Assembly (NCBI GenBank): GCA_018262315.1
Contig: JAGSPS010000140.1
Coordinates: forward strand, 1 to 7,924
Direction: 5' to 3'
DNA: 7,924 nt
From: Deltaproteobacteria bacterium
Lineage (GTDB): Bacteria; Myxococcota_A; UBA9160; PR03
Part shown: in pieces, positions 1 through 6,403 of the stretch
Position numbering within the stretch: the first letter of the stretch is position 1
Layout: every line of letters starts with the position of its first letter
The notes under the pieces: model-generated
Seen by the model: the letters and a program-made list of their open reading frames with translations, nothing else
Databases searched by the model: none
Told to the model about the DNA's origin: nothing
Position numbers and translations under genes: made by a program

Positions 1-106
1 CGGGCGGGGGACTCGGCCGAAACAATCCGCAGGCGGCCATCAGACTCGCGCTGCGAAGCCACCGATGCCCGTCCGCCGAGGACGTTTCGGACGAGTCCCC
101 CGCCCG
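1..106. repeat. Imperfect 23-bp inverted repeat around a 60-base centre, after ugd
   Basis: The arms are 1-23 and 84-106. The reverse complement of 84-106 matches 1-23 at 22 of 23 positions; the only mismatch is at base 16. The centre, 24-83, has a weaker partial complementarity between about 26-37 and 71-82, which would lengthen the folded structure. It begins about 50 bases past the ugd stop, so it could act as a transcript-end or 3' stabilising structure for the operon, a bidirectional terminator with a gene to the left, or a copy of a dispersed palindromic element. No U-run can be assessed because the left arm ends at the window edge. The arms may extend further left. The structure is seen directly; its role is inferred. 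Confidence 0.6.
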
Positions 107-155
107 CGCGCCTCACGCCTCGGCTTCGCCCGCCTGCGGCTCGCTGCGCGCCCGC
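107..155. repeat. GC-rich spacer with two degenerate 14-base units
   Basis: Between the ugd stop codon and the inverted repeat lie two adjacent similar 14-base units, CGCCTCGGCTTCGC at 116-129 and CGCCTGCGGCTCGC at 131-144. They align with one inserted and one deleted base. I see no coding region here on either strand. This could be a short intergenic repeat found elsewhere in the genome or chance similarity in GC-rich DNA. Confidence 0.35.
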
Positions 156-1469
156 TCAGCAGCGTCCGACGGAGTCGTAGCGGAAGCCGGCTTTGCGCAT
201 CGCCGCCGGGTCGTAGACGTTGCGCAGGTCCACCACCACCGGCTCGCGCAGCAGGGTCCGCACGCGTTCGAGATCGAGCATGCGGAACTGGTTCCACTCG
301 GTCATCAGCACCAGCGCGTCGGCGTTCTCGCAGGCCTCGTACTCGTTCTTGCAGAGCGTGACGTCGGGCAGCTCGCGCGCCGCGTTCGTCATCGCGACCG
401 GGTCGAAGGCGCGGATCGTGGCGCCGCGCTGCTGGAGCTTCTGCAGGATGTCGACCGAGGGCGCGTCGCGCATGTCGTCGGTCTCGGGCTTGAAGGAGAG
501 CCCGAGCACCGCGACCGCCTTGCCGCGCGCGTCGCCGCCGAGCGCGCGCGTGATCTTCTCCACCATGCGATCGCGCTGGCGCTCGTTCACGCGGATCACC
601 GCCTCGACGATCTCGAGCCGCTGGCCCGCCTGGCGCGCGAAGGTCGCGGCCGAGCGCGTGTCCTTGGGAAAACACGAGCCCCCGAAGCCGGGCCCCGGGT
701 GCAGGAACTTGGAACCGATCCGGCGGTCGAGACCGATGCCGCGCGCAATCGCGTGCACGTCGCCACCGATCTCCTCGCACAGGTTCGCCATCTCGTTGAT
801 GAACGAGATCTTGACCGCGAGAAACGAGTTGGCCGCGTACTTGATCAGCTCCGCGGTCGCGATGTTGGTGATGACGAAGGGCGTCTCGATCAGGTAGAGC
901 GGCCGGTAGAGATCCCTCAGGATCGCGATCGCCTCGCCGTCGTCGGCGCCGATCACCACGCGATCGGGGCGCATGAAGTCGCCGATCGCGGCGCCTTCGC
1001 GCAGGAACTCCGGGTTCGATCCGACGCTGAAGCGATGGCTCGTTCCCGCAGTGGCCTGCTCCTCGTCGATCCACTTCTTCACCTGATACGAGGTGCCGAC
1101 CGGCACGGTGCTCTTGGTGACCACGACCTTGTAGCCGTCCATGTTGCGCCCGATCTCGCGCGCGACGGCTTCGATGGCCGTGAGGTCGGTGGTGCCATCG
1201 GTCTTGGTGGGCGTCTGGACGGCGATGAACACCACCAGCGCCGATTGCACCGCGGCGGCGGTATCCGTCGTGAACGAGAGCCGTCGCTCGCGCAGGTTGC
1301 GCGCGACGATCGCGTCGAGGCCCGGCTCGTAGATCGGGATCTCGCCGCGTTCGAGCGCGGCGATCTTGTCGGTGTCCTTGTCCGCGCACACCACCTGCAC
1401 GCCGAACTCGGCGAAGCAGGCGCCCGTGACGAGGCCGACATAGCCCGTCCCGATGATGCAAACGTTCAT
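156..1469 (-). CDS. ugd: UDP-glucose 6-dehydrogenase
   Basis: This 437-residue protein should oxidise UDP-glucose to UDP-glucuronate with two NAD+ in the cytosol. It has the N-terminal Rossmann motif GTGYVG (residues 7-12), the substrate-loop motif NPEFLREG (152-159), the central helix AELIKYAANSFLA with Lys210, and the active-site motif GFGGSCFPKD (261-270) with catalytic Cys266, Lys269 and Asp270. The C-terminal UDP-binding part includes GLSFKPETDDMRD (323-335). Length and motif order fit the family, and the central motifs look more like UDP-glucose than UDP-GlcNAc dehydrogenases. The start at 1469 is preferred to the ATG at 1505 because family homology begins at MNVCIIG and a GGAGGT site sits 9 bases upstream. 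It is the last gene of the cluster, separated by 51 bases from the epimerase gene before it, and supplies UDP-glucuronate for the polymer and for the predicted epimerase at 2474-3439. Confidence 0.95.
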   Translation of the reverse strand: MNVCIIGTGYVGLVTGACFAEFGVQVVCADKDTDKIAALERGEIPIYEPGLDAIVARNLRERRLSFTTDTAAAVQSALVVFIAVQTPTKTDGTTDLTAIEAVAREIGRNMDGYKVVVTKSTVPVGTSYQVKKWIDEEQATAGTSHRFSVGSNPEFLREGAAIGDFMRPDRVVIGADDGEAIAILRDLYRPLYLIETPFVITNIATAELIKYAANSFLAVKISFINEMANLCEEIGGDVHAIARGIGLDRRIGSKFLHPGPGFGGSCFPKDTRSAATFARQAGQRLEIVEAVIRVNERQRDRMVEKITRALGGDARGKAVAVLGLSFKPETDDMRDAPSVDILQKLQQRGATIRAFDPVAMTNAARELPDVTLCKNEYEACENADALVLMTEWNQFRMLDLERVRTLLREPVVVDLRNVYDPAAMRKAGFRYDSVGRC

Positions 1470-1478
1470 GTCCTCATG

Positions 1479-1484
1479 ACCTCC
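1479..1484 (-). promoter_or_regulatory. Ribosome binding site of ugd (GGAGGT)
   Basis: On the minus strand GGAGGT ends 9 bases before the ATG at 1469. It decides against the in-frame ATG at 1505, whose 12 extra codons (MFPSAVCGGHED) do not resemble the start of the family. Confidence 0.75.
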
Positions 1485-1499
1485 GCAGACTGCCGAAGG

Positions 1500-1515
1500 A
1501 AACACCGCTCCGGTG
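1500..1515 (-). terminator. Weak hairpin plus TTT between the epimerase gene and ugd
   Basis: On the minus strand CACCG-GAG-CGGTG forms a perfect 5-bp stem with a 3-base loop (1515-1503), followed directly by TTT (1502-1500) and then CCTT. It lies 5 bases after the epimerase stop codon. The stem is short and the U-run broken, so it is at most a partial terminator, attenuator or processing site that lowers ugd expression relative to upstream genes. It may also be chance. Confidence 0.25.
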
Positions 1516-1520
1516 CAGGG

Positions 1521-2477
1521 TCACGGAGTTGCCGATCCGCGCAGACTCTCGACGGTGTGGCGCAGCCCCTCTGCGAGCGACACCGTGGGCTCGAAGCCGA
1601 GGAGGGTACGCGCCCGCCCGAGGTCAGCCAAGGAGTGGCGCACGTCGCCGACACGGCCGGGACCGTGGATCGGCGCGACCTTCGAGCCGGTGATCTGCTG
1701 GAGCGCCGCCAGCAACTCGTTCAGGCTGATGCGGCGACCGCCGGCCACGTTGATCACCTGGCCCACCGCAGCTGGCGCGTCGGCGGCGAGCAGGTTGGCG
1801 CGCACGGTGTCCGTAACGAAGGTGAAGTCGCGACTCTGTTCGCCGTCGCCGTGGATCTGCGCGGGCTCGCCGCGCAGACACGCGGTCGCGAAGCGCGGCA
1901 CCACCGCGGCGTACTCGCTCTTGGGATCCTGGCGCGGCCCGAACACGTTGAAGTAGCGCAGCGCGACCGTCTCGAGCCCGTACAGTTCGTGGTAGAGCCG
2001 GCAATACACCTCGCCTGCGTACTTTTGAAGCGCGTACGGCGAGCGCGGATTGGGCGGCATCGTTTCGATCTTGGGCAGCTCTTCGGTGTCGCCGTAGGCG
2101 GAGGACGAAGCCGCGCACACGACGCGCCGCACGCCGGCCTGGCGCGCGCACTCGAGCACGTTGAGCGTGCCATCGATGTTCGCCCGGTTGGTGCGGACCG
2201 GCTCTGCGACGCTGCGCGGCACCGACGGGATCGCGCCCTCGTGGAAGACCACGTCGGCGCCGTCGCAAGCGCGCGCGGCCGTCGCCGGGTCGGCGAGGTC
2301 GCCGCGGATCAGCTCGATCTTGCCCCCGGCCAGCGAAAGATTCTGCTCGCGCCCGCTCGAGAAGTCGTCGAGCACGCGCACCGAGAAGCCCGCGGCCAGC
2401 AATGCGTCGGTCAGGTGACTGCCGATGAAACCGGCGCCGCCCGTCACCAGCGCCAGGCGCCCGTTCGATCGCGTCAT
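1521..2477 (-). CDS. NAD-dependent sugar epimerase, WbpP/TviC-like (UDP-GlcNAc or UDP-GlcNAcA 4-epimerase)
   Basis: This 318-residue extended short-chain dehydrogenase/reductase has the NAD-binding motif TGGAGFIGS (residues 12-20), an acidic adenosine-ribose residue near Asp37, the loop SVPRS (85-89), the catalytic Ser region AASSSAYGD (122-130), and Tyr148/Lys152 of YxxxK within SPYALQK. The stretches LRYFNVFGPRQDP (173-185) and HGDGEQSRDF (209-218) resemble WbpP/TviC 4-epimerases acting on UDP-N-acetylhexosamines or their uronates, as I recall that family; SVPRS corresponds to its substrate loop. The ATG at 2477 overlaps the upstream stop as ATGA and has GAGAGG five bases upstream. An ATG at 2621 in the same frame adds 48 Arg-rich residues that overlap the neighbour and is rejected. 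Family is firm, substrate is not: UDP-glucose/galactose epimerase is the main alternative. Confidence 0.85.
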   Translation of the reverse strand: MTRSNGRLALVTGGAGFIGSHLTDALLAAGFSVRVLDDFSSGREQNLSLAGGKIELIRGDLADPATAARACDGADVVFHEGAIPSVPRSVAEPVRTNRANIDGTLNVLECARQAGVRRVVCAASSSAYGDTEELPKIETMPPNPRSPYALQKYAGEVYCRLYHELYGLETVALRYFNVFGPRQDPKSEYAAVVPRFATACLRGEPAQIHGDGEQSRDFTFVTDTVRANLLAADAPAAVGQVINVAGGRRISLNELLAALQQITGSKVAPIHGPGRVGDVRHSLADLGRARTLLGFEPTVSLAEGLRHTVESLRGSATP

Positions 2478-3439
2478 GCGCGCCTCTCGTCTTTCAGCCA
2501 GGTGACGAAGCGGGCGACGCCCTCCTCGAGTGTGACGGAAGGCGCGTAACCGAGCGCGGCGCGCGCTGCGGAGGTGTCCGACCAGGTGCGCAACACGTCG
2601 CCGGTCTGCCGCGGCAGCCACTCGATGCGCGCCTTGCGCCCGAGCGCCCGCTCGAGCGTTTCGATCACCTGCTGCACCGACACCGTGCGGCCGGCGCCGA
2701 AGTTCAGGATCGCGAACCCGAGGTCGGTGTCGATCGCGCGCACCAGGCCGCCGACCAGATCTTCGACGAACGTGAAGTCGCGCACCGCAGAACCGTCCCC
2801 GAAGACGGGCAGCGCCTCGTCGCGCAGGATCTTCTCCGCGAACTTGCGAATCGCGAGGTCGGGGCGCTGGCGCGGTCCATAGGCGGTGAAGATGCGCGCG
2901 CAGGTGATCGCCGTGCCGTGCGCGTAGTGGAAGCTCGAGAGCAGCAGCTCGCCGGCGCGCTTGGTGGCGGCGTACGGCGAGATCGGGCGCTCGACGGGAT
3001 CGGTCTCGCGGAACGGCCCGCCCTCGCGTTCGCCGTACACCGACGACGACGAGGCGAAGACCAGCTGCGGCACTTCGGCGCGCACCATCGCCTGCGCCAC
3101 CGCCGCGGTGCCGCGCACGTTCACGTCGGCGTACGCGACCGGCCGCTCGAGGCTCGGCCGCACGCCCGCGAGCGCGGCGAGGTGCACGACGGCGCCGATG
3201 GGCGCGCCGGCGAAGGCGCGCGCGAGCGCGTCCTCGTCGCGGATGTCGGCCTCGACGAGCCGGAACGACGCGTGGCGCAAAGCGCTCGCCAGGTTCGCGC
3301 GCTTGGCGGCTTCGGCGTAGAACGGGTCGAAGCAGTCGAGGCCGATCACCTCGCGCCCTTCGGCGAGCAGGCGGTCGACGAGCGTCGAGCCGATGAAGCC
3401 GGCGGCTCCCGTCACCAGCACACGATCGGGACGGCTCAT
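2474..3439 (-). CDS. NAD-dependent sugar epimerase, UDP-glucuronate 4-epimerase-like
   Basis: This 321-residue extended short-chain dehydrogenase/reductase has the Rossmann motif TGAAGFIGS (residues 10-18), Asp35 in VIGLDCFDPFY, the Ser cluster FASSSSVYGE (128-137), and Tyr156/Lys160 of YxxxK in SPYAATK. The blocks LDCFDPFY and AGVRPSLERP (91-100) and the FTAYGPRQRPD stretch (184-194) recall UDP-glucuronate 4-epimerases, which make UDP-galacturonate from UDP-glucuronate. The predicted ugd product at the end of the cluster would be its substrate. An alternative is a reductase or epimerase acting on the GDP-4-keto-6-deoxymannose made by the preceding gene, since no separate Rmd or Fcl is visible here. 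Both ends are joined to neighbours by ATGA overlaps (3436-3439 and 2474-2477). No good ribosome binding site precedes it, so initiation probably depends on translation of gmd. Confidence 0.83.
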   Translation of the reverse strand: MSRPDRVLVTGAAGFIGSTLVDRLLAEGREVIGLDCFDPFYAEAAKRANLASALRHASFRLVEADIRDEDALARAFAGAPIGAVVHLAALAGVRPSLERPVAYADVNVRGTAAVAQAMVRAEVPQLVFASSSSVYGEREGGPFRETDPVERPISPYAATKRAGELLLSSFHYAHGTAITCARIFTAYGPRQRPDLAIRKFAEKILRDEALPVFGDGSAVRDFTFVEDLVGGLVRAIDTDLGFAILNFGAGRTVSVQQVIETLERALGRKARIEWLPRQTGDVLRTWSDTSAARAALGYAPSVTLEEGVARFVTWLKDERRA

Positions 3440-4437
3440 CGGGCGCCCGGCCCCCCGACCCGGCGTCCCGAGCTTCGCTCCTGCGCCTCGATGTCGGCCT
3501 CGACCATGATGCGCACCAGTTCGACGAACGAGGTGCGCGCCTCCCAGCCGAGTTCGCGCTTGGCCCGGCTCGGATCGGCGAGCAGCGTGTCCACTTCGGC
3601 CGGCCGCAGGCGGCTCGGGTCCTGGCGCACGAAGTCCGCGGGATCGAGGCCGACGTGCGCGAACGCCTCCGCGATGAATTCGCGCACCGAGTGCGCCGTG
3701 CCGGTCCCGATCACGTAGTCGACGGGCTTCTCGGTCTGCAGCATCCGCCAGATCACGTCGACGTATTCGCGCGCGTAGCCCCAGTCGCGGTGGGCGTCCT
3801 GATTGCCGATCGGCAGCGTGTCCGCGAGCCCGAGCTTGATGCGCGCCACCGCCTCCGAAACGTGGCGCGACACGAACTCGCGACCGCGGCGCGGCGACTC
3901 GTGGTTGAAGAGGATTCCCGAGACGGCGTGCAAGCCGAAGCTCTCGCGGTAGTTCACGGTGATCCAGTGGCCGAACAGCTTGGCCACTGCGTAGGGGCTG
4001 CGCGGGTAGAACGGCGTGCTCTCGCGCTGCGGCACTTCCTGCACCTTGCCGAACATCTCGGAACTCGATGCCTGGTAGAAGCGGATCTCGGGATCGACGA
4101 TGCGCACCGCTTCGAGCAGCCGCGTGACGCCGAGCGCGGTGAACTCACCCGTCAGCGACGGCTGCGCCCACGAGGTGGGCACGAACGACTGCGCCGCGAG
4201 GTTGTAGAGCTCGTGGGGCCGCACGCTGCGCAACAGGTTCAGCAGCGAACTCGGATCGAGCAGATCGCCCTGGTGGAGCCGGATGCGGTCGCCGAGGTGG
4301 GCGATGCGCTCGTAGTTGTCGCTACTCGAGCGGCGCACCATGCCGTGGACTTCGTAGCCTCTCTCGAGCAGCAGCTCGGCGAGGTACGAACCGTCCTGTC
4401 CGGTGACGCCCGTCACGAGGGCGCGGCGCGCGCTCAT
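3436..4437 (-). CDS. gmd: GDP-mannose 4,6-dehydratase
   Basis: This 333-residue enzyme should convert GDP-D-mannose to GDP-4-keto-6-deoxy-D-mannose, the precursor of GDP-fucose, GDP-rhamnose, 6-deoxytalose or perosamine. Diagnostic parts are the nucleotide motif TGVTGQDGSYLAELLL (residues 9-24), RRSSSDN (35-41), the active-site region YQASSSEMFGKVQE (121-134) and SPYAVAK (147-153). By spacing to the E. coli enzyme the catalytic residues are Ser125, Glu127, Tyr149 and Lys153. NHESPRRG (178-185) and HRDWGYAREYV (216-226) are also typical. The ATG at 4437 overlaps the stop of the upstream transferase as ATGA and has GGGAGAAGGG just upstream, inside that gene. A same-frame ATG at 5079 is rejected because it runs antisense-like through the transferase coding sequence. 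The downstream reductase that would finish the sugar is not evident in the window. Confidence 0.95.
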   Translation of the reverse strand: MSARRALVTGVTGQDGSYLAELLLERGYEVHGMVRRSSSDNYERIAHLGDRIRLHQGDLLDPSSLLNLLRSVRPHELYNLAAQSFVPTSWAQPSLTGEFTALGVTRLLEAVRIVDPEIRFYQASSSEMFGKVQEVPQRESTPFYPRSPYAVAKLFGHWITVNYRESFGLHAVSGILFNHESPRRGREFVSRHVSEAVARIKLGLADTLPIGNQDAHRDWGYAREYVDVIWRMLQTEKPVDYVIGTGTAHSVREFIAEAFAHVGLDPADFVRQDPSRLRPAEVDTLLADPSRAKRELGWEARTSFVELVRIMVEADIEAQERSSGRRVGGPGAR

Positions 4438-5513
4438 CGGCCCTTCTCCCCGGCGTTGCGGGCAGGCGTTTCGCCGACCTCGAAGAATCCCAGGTTGCGC
4501 AACAAGCGCAGCGTCAGCAGGACCACCAGGCCGAGAAAGATCAGCGCCGCCGTACCCTCGAGATTGGTGAAGGAGACTGCGATCACGCAGAAACACGCGG
4601 TCAGGAACCAGATCGAGAGCACCGCCGAGCGCTGCGATCCTTCGGCGTCCAGCAGGCGGTGGTGGATGTGCTGCCGGTCGGGCGACAGGATCGACTTGTG
4701 CCGCCGCAGCCGGCGGTAGATCGAGAGCGCCGTGTCCATCAGCGGCACGGCGAGCGCGAGCAGCGGCACCACGAAGGTGAGGAGCGACAGCTTCCGGTAG
4801 CTCTCGAGCGCGAGCAGCGAGAGGTTGAAGCCGATGAACAGCGCGCCGGTGTCGCCGAGGAAGATGCGCGCGGGCGGAAAGTTGTAGGGCAGGAAGCCGA
4901 GCATGGCGCCGAGGAAGGCGAGCCCCATGAACACGCCCACGGCCTGGTCCGCCTGGAACGCGAGGAATGTGAGCGTCGCGCCGATGATGCAGCCGATGCC
5001 CGCGGCCAGACCGTCGAGGCCGTCCATCAGGTTCATGGCATTGGTGATGCCCACGATCCAGATCCCGGTGACGATCCACACCACAGGCTCCGGGAAGTTC
5101 CAGACCTTCAGCGAGAACGGGTCGGTCAGGTGATCGACGCGGAAGCCGTAGAAGATGGCGACGGCGGCGGCCACGACCTGGAAGGGCAACTTGGAGCGCG
5201 CCGAAAGTGGCTTGCGGTCGTCGATCAAACCGATCGCGAGCAGGATCAGCGAGCCGAGCAGTTGGCCCTCGATGTGACCGCGATATGCGTACTTGCCGCC
5301 GGTCAGGATCATCGCCACGGCGAGACCGACGAAGAATCCCAGGGCGACCGCGATGCCACCGAGAAGCGGGATGCCGGCGCGACGGTTGACCTTGCGCTCA
5401 TCGGGGCGGTCGACCACGCCGAGCGCACAAGCCGTTCGCGCAGCGATCGGCGTCGCCGCGGCGGAAACCACGGCGGCGATCGCGAACGGCGCCAGCAACT
5501 CGAGCGCGTTCAA
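4434..5513 (-). CDS. WecA/MraY-type undecaprenyl-phosphate sugar-1-phosphate transferase (TTG start)
   Basis: This 359-residue polytopic membrane protein should transfer a sugar-1-phosphate, probably an N-acetylhexosamine, from a UDP-sugar to undecaprenyl phosphate and so start the polysaccharide repeat unit. Family marks are DRPDERKVNRRAGIPLLGG (residues 35-53), the Asp pair in GLIDDRK (95-101), NAMNLMDGLDGLAAG (158-172), FLGDTGALF (218-226) and SPDRQHIHHRLL (277-288) with the C-terminal His cluster. About ten hydrophobic segments are visible, and the length fits WecA. The position where many members have His in the first motif is Asn43. Initiation is at TTG, supported by GAGGAG eight bases upstream and by the N-terminal membrane helix; the nearby ATG at 5521 is out of frame. 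It lies 23 bases after the kinase gene and overlaps gmd by 4 bases. Sugar specificity cannot be read from the sequence. Confidence 0.93.
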   Translation of the reverse strand: MNALELLAPFAIAAVVSAAATPIAARTACALGVVDRPDERKVNRRAGIPLLGGIAVALGFFVGLAVAMILTGGKYAYRGHIEGQLLGSLILLAIGLIDDRKPLSARSKLPFQVVAAAVAIFYGFRVDHLTDPFSLKVWNFPEPVVWIVTGIWIVGITNAMNLMDGLDGLAAGIGCIIGATLTFLAFQADQAVGVFMGLAFLGAMLGFLPYNFPPARIFLGDTGALFIGFNLSLLALESYRKLSLLTFVVPLLALAVPLMDTALSIYRRLRRHKSILSPDRQHIHHRLLDAEGSQRSAVLSIWFLTACFCVIAVSFTNLEGTAALIFLGLVVLLTLRLLRNLGFFEVGETPARNAGEKGR

Positions 5514-5521
5514 GGACTCAT

Positions 5522-5527
5522 CTCCTC
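5522..5527 (-). promoter_or_regulatory. Ribosome binding site of the transferase gene (GAGGAG), deciding a TTG start
   Basis: GAGGAG on the minus strand is 8 bases before TTG at 5513-5511. It directly abuts an ATG at 5521, which opens only ATG-AGT-CCT-TGA in another frame, so the spacing favours TTG. Confidence 0.7.
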
Positions 5528-5536
5528 GGGCGGCAC

Positions 5537-6379
5537 TCAGTAGCCGTAGCGATGCGGCTTCACATCGGTCCCATTGAGCACCACGCCCAGGATGCGCCGC
5601 CGGTCCAGCACGTCGAGCGCCGCGGCCACGTCGTCCTGAGGCGTCTCGTCGGCGCGCACCACGAGCACGATCCCGTCGACCAGCTCACACATCGTCTTCG
5701 CGTCCGGCATCGCGAGCGTCGGCGGCAGATCGAAGATGACCTGGTCGTAACTGCGCGCAAGTTCTTCCACGAGGGCGCGCATGCGGTCCGAACCGAGCAG
5801 CTCGGAGGGATTCGACGGAGTCCTGCGCACCGGCAGAACGGCGAGCGAGGTGCCCTCCACCTGGATCACCGCGCGATCGAGCGGGACTTCGTCCGCGAGC
5901 ACCTCGGCGAGACCACACTCGGGACGCAGCCCGAGAGCGACATGCACCTTGGGGCGGCGCAGGTCGCAGTCCACCAGCAGCACCCGCCGGCCGACGCTCA
6001 TCGCGGTGACGAGCGCGAGATTCAGCGCCGCGGTGGTCTTGCCCTCGCCCGGCATCGCGCTGGTCACCGCGATCGTGCGCATCGGCCGTTCGGCGGCGAG
6101 CGCCTCGAGCCGCGCGCGCAGCGAGCGGAACTGCTCGGCGACGAACGAGTCGGGCTGCAGCAGTGCGATGCGGCGCTTGTTGAATGAATTGGCGTCGTCC
6201 ACTTCGACGGGTGCGCGCAGCTCGCCCAACCAGTTGCGCAGCCGTGCGAAACGCCCGCCGCGTGCGCGGCTCGCTCCGGACTGGGACGTTGCAGACGGCG
6301 CCGCGAGGCCCGGAACGGGCGCGCCGCGGCGACCGCGTTCCGTTTCGGCGCGTTGCAGGGCTTCGTAGACCTTACCCAT
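5537..6379 (-). CDS. CpsD/CapB-family tyrosine kinase (BY-kinase cytoplasmic domain), XrtA-locus type
   Basis: This 280-residue P-loop protein resembles the cytoplasmic bacterial tyrosine autokinases that work with Wzz-type proteins to control polymer length and export. It opens with MGKVYEALQRAE, typical of stand-alone kinases of PEP-CTERM/XrtA loci, followed by a low-complexity linker (about residues 13-60) with a basic/aromatic segment RFARLRNWLGELR (43-55). The kinase core has Walker A SAMPGEGKTT (107-116), Walker A' VDCDLRRP (136-143) and Walker B VIFDLPP (214-220), plus PSNPSELLGS (188-197). The C-terminus HRYGY has only two tyrosines, Tyr278 and Tyr280, rather than a long Tyr cluster. 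There is no membrane segment, so it should need a membrane partner, probably the Wzz protein two genes upstream. Start: ATG at 6379 with GGAG 8 bases upstream; 24 bases separate it from the ATPase gene. A ParA/MinD-like ATPase is a less likely alternative. Confidence 0.9.
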   Translation of the reverse strand: MGKVYEALQRAETERGRRGAPVPGLAAPSATSQSGASRARGGRFARLRNWLGELRAPVEVDDANSFNKRRIALLQPDSFVAEQFRSLRARLEALAAERPMRTIAVTSAMPGEGKTTAALNLALVTAMSVGRRVLLVDCDLRRPKVHVALGLRPECGLAEVLADEVPLDRAVIQVEGTSLAVLPVRRTPSNPSELLGSDRMRALVEELARSYDQVIFDLPPTLAMPDAKTMCELVDGIVLVVRADETPQDDVAAALDVLDRRRILGVVLNGTDVKPHRYGY

Positions 6380-6403
6380 CGCTCACTCTCCGCTTCCGCC
6401 GCG

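Noticed and set aside
1..155. Small coding gene in the left end
   Set aside because: Open frames here only continue antisense or alternative readings of ugd; the inverted repeat explains the region better.
40..1461. Minus-strand frame of 473 codons overlapping ugd
   Set aside because: It is an alternative frame of ugd with an extremely Arg-rich product; the ugd frame has all catalytic motifs.
699..2549. Plus-strand open frame of 616 codons
   Set aside because: It is antisense to ugd and the epimerase, Arg/His/Asp-rich with no recognisable motif. Long stop-free antisense frames are expected at this GC.
2478..2621. 48-codon N-terminal extension of the WbpP-like epimerase
   Set aside because: It is Arg-rich, overlaps the preceding gene's coding sequence, and family homology begins at the ATG at 2477, which has an ATGA overlap and a ribosome binding site.
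3655..4719. Plus-strand open frame of 354 codons, and similar ones at 2918-3718, 4659-5543 and 5552-6187
   Set aside because: All lie opposite well-supported genes, and their composition reflects the reverse complement of those genes. No ribosome binding sites or domains support them.
4438..5079. Long N-terminal extension of gmd in the same frame
   Set aside because: It is an out-of-frame reading of the WecA-like gene. The GMD family begins at the ATG at 4437.
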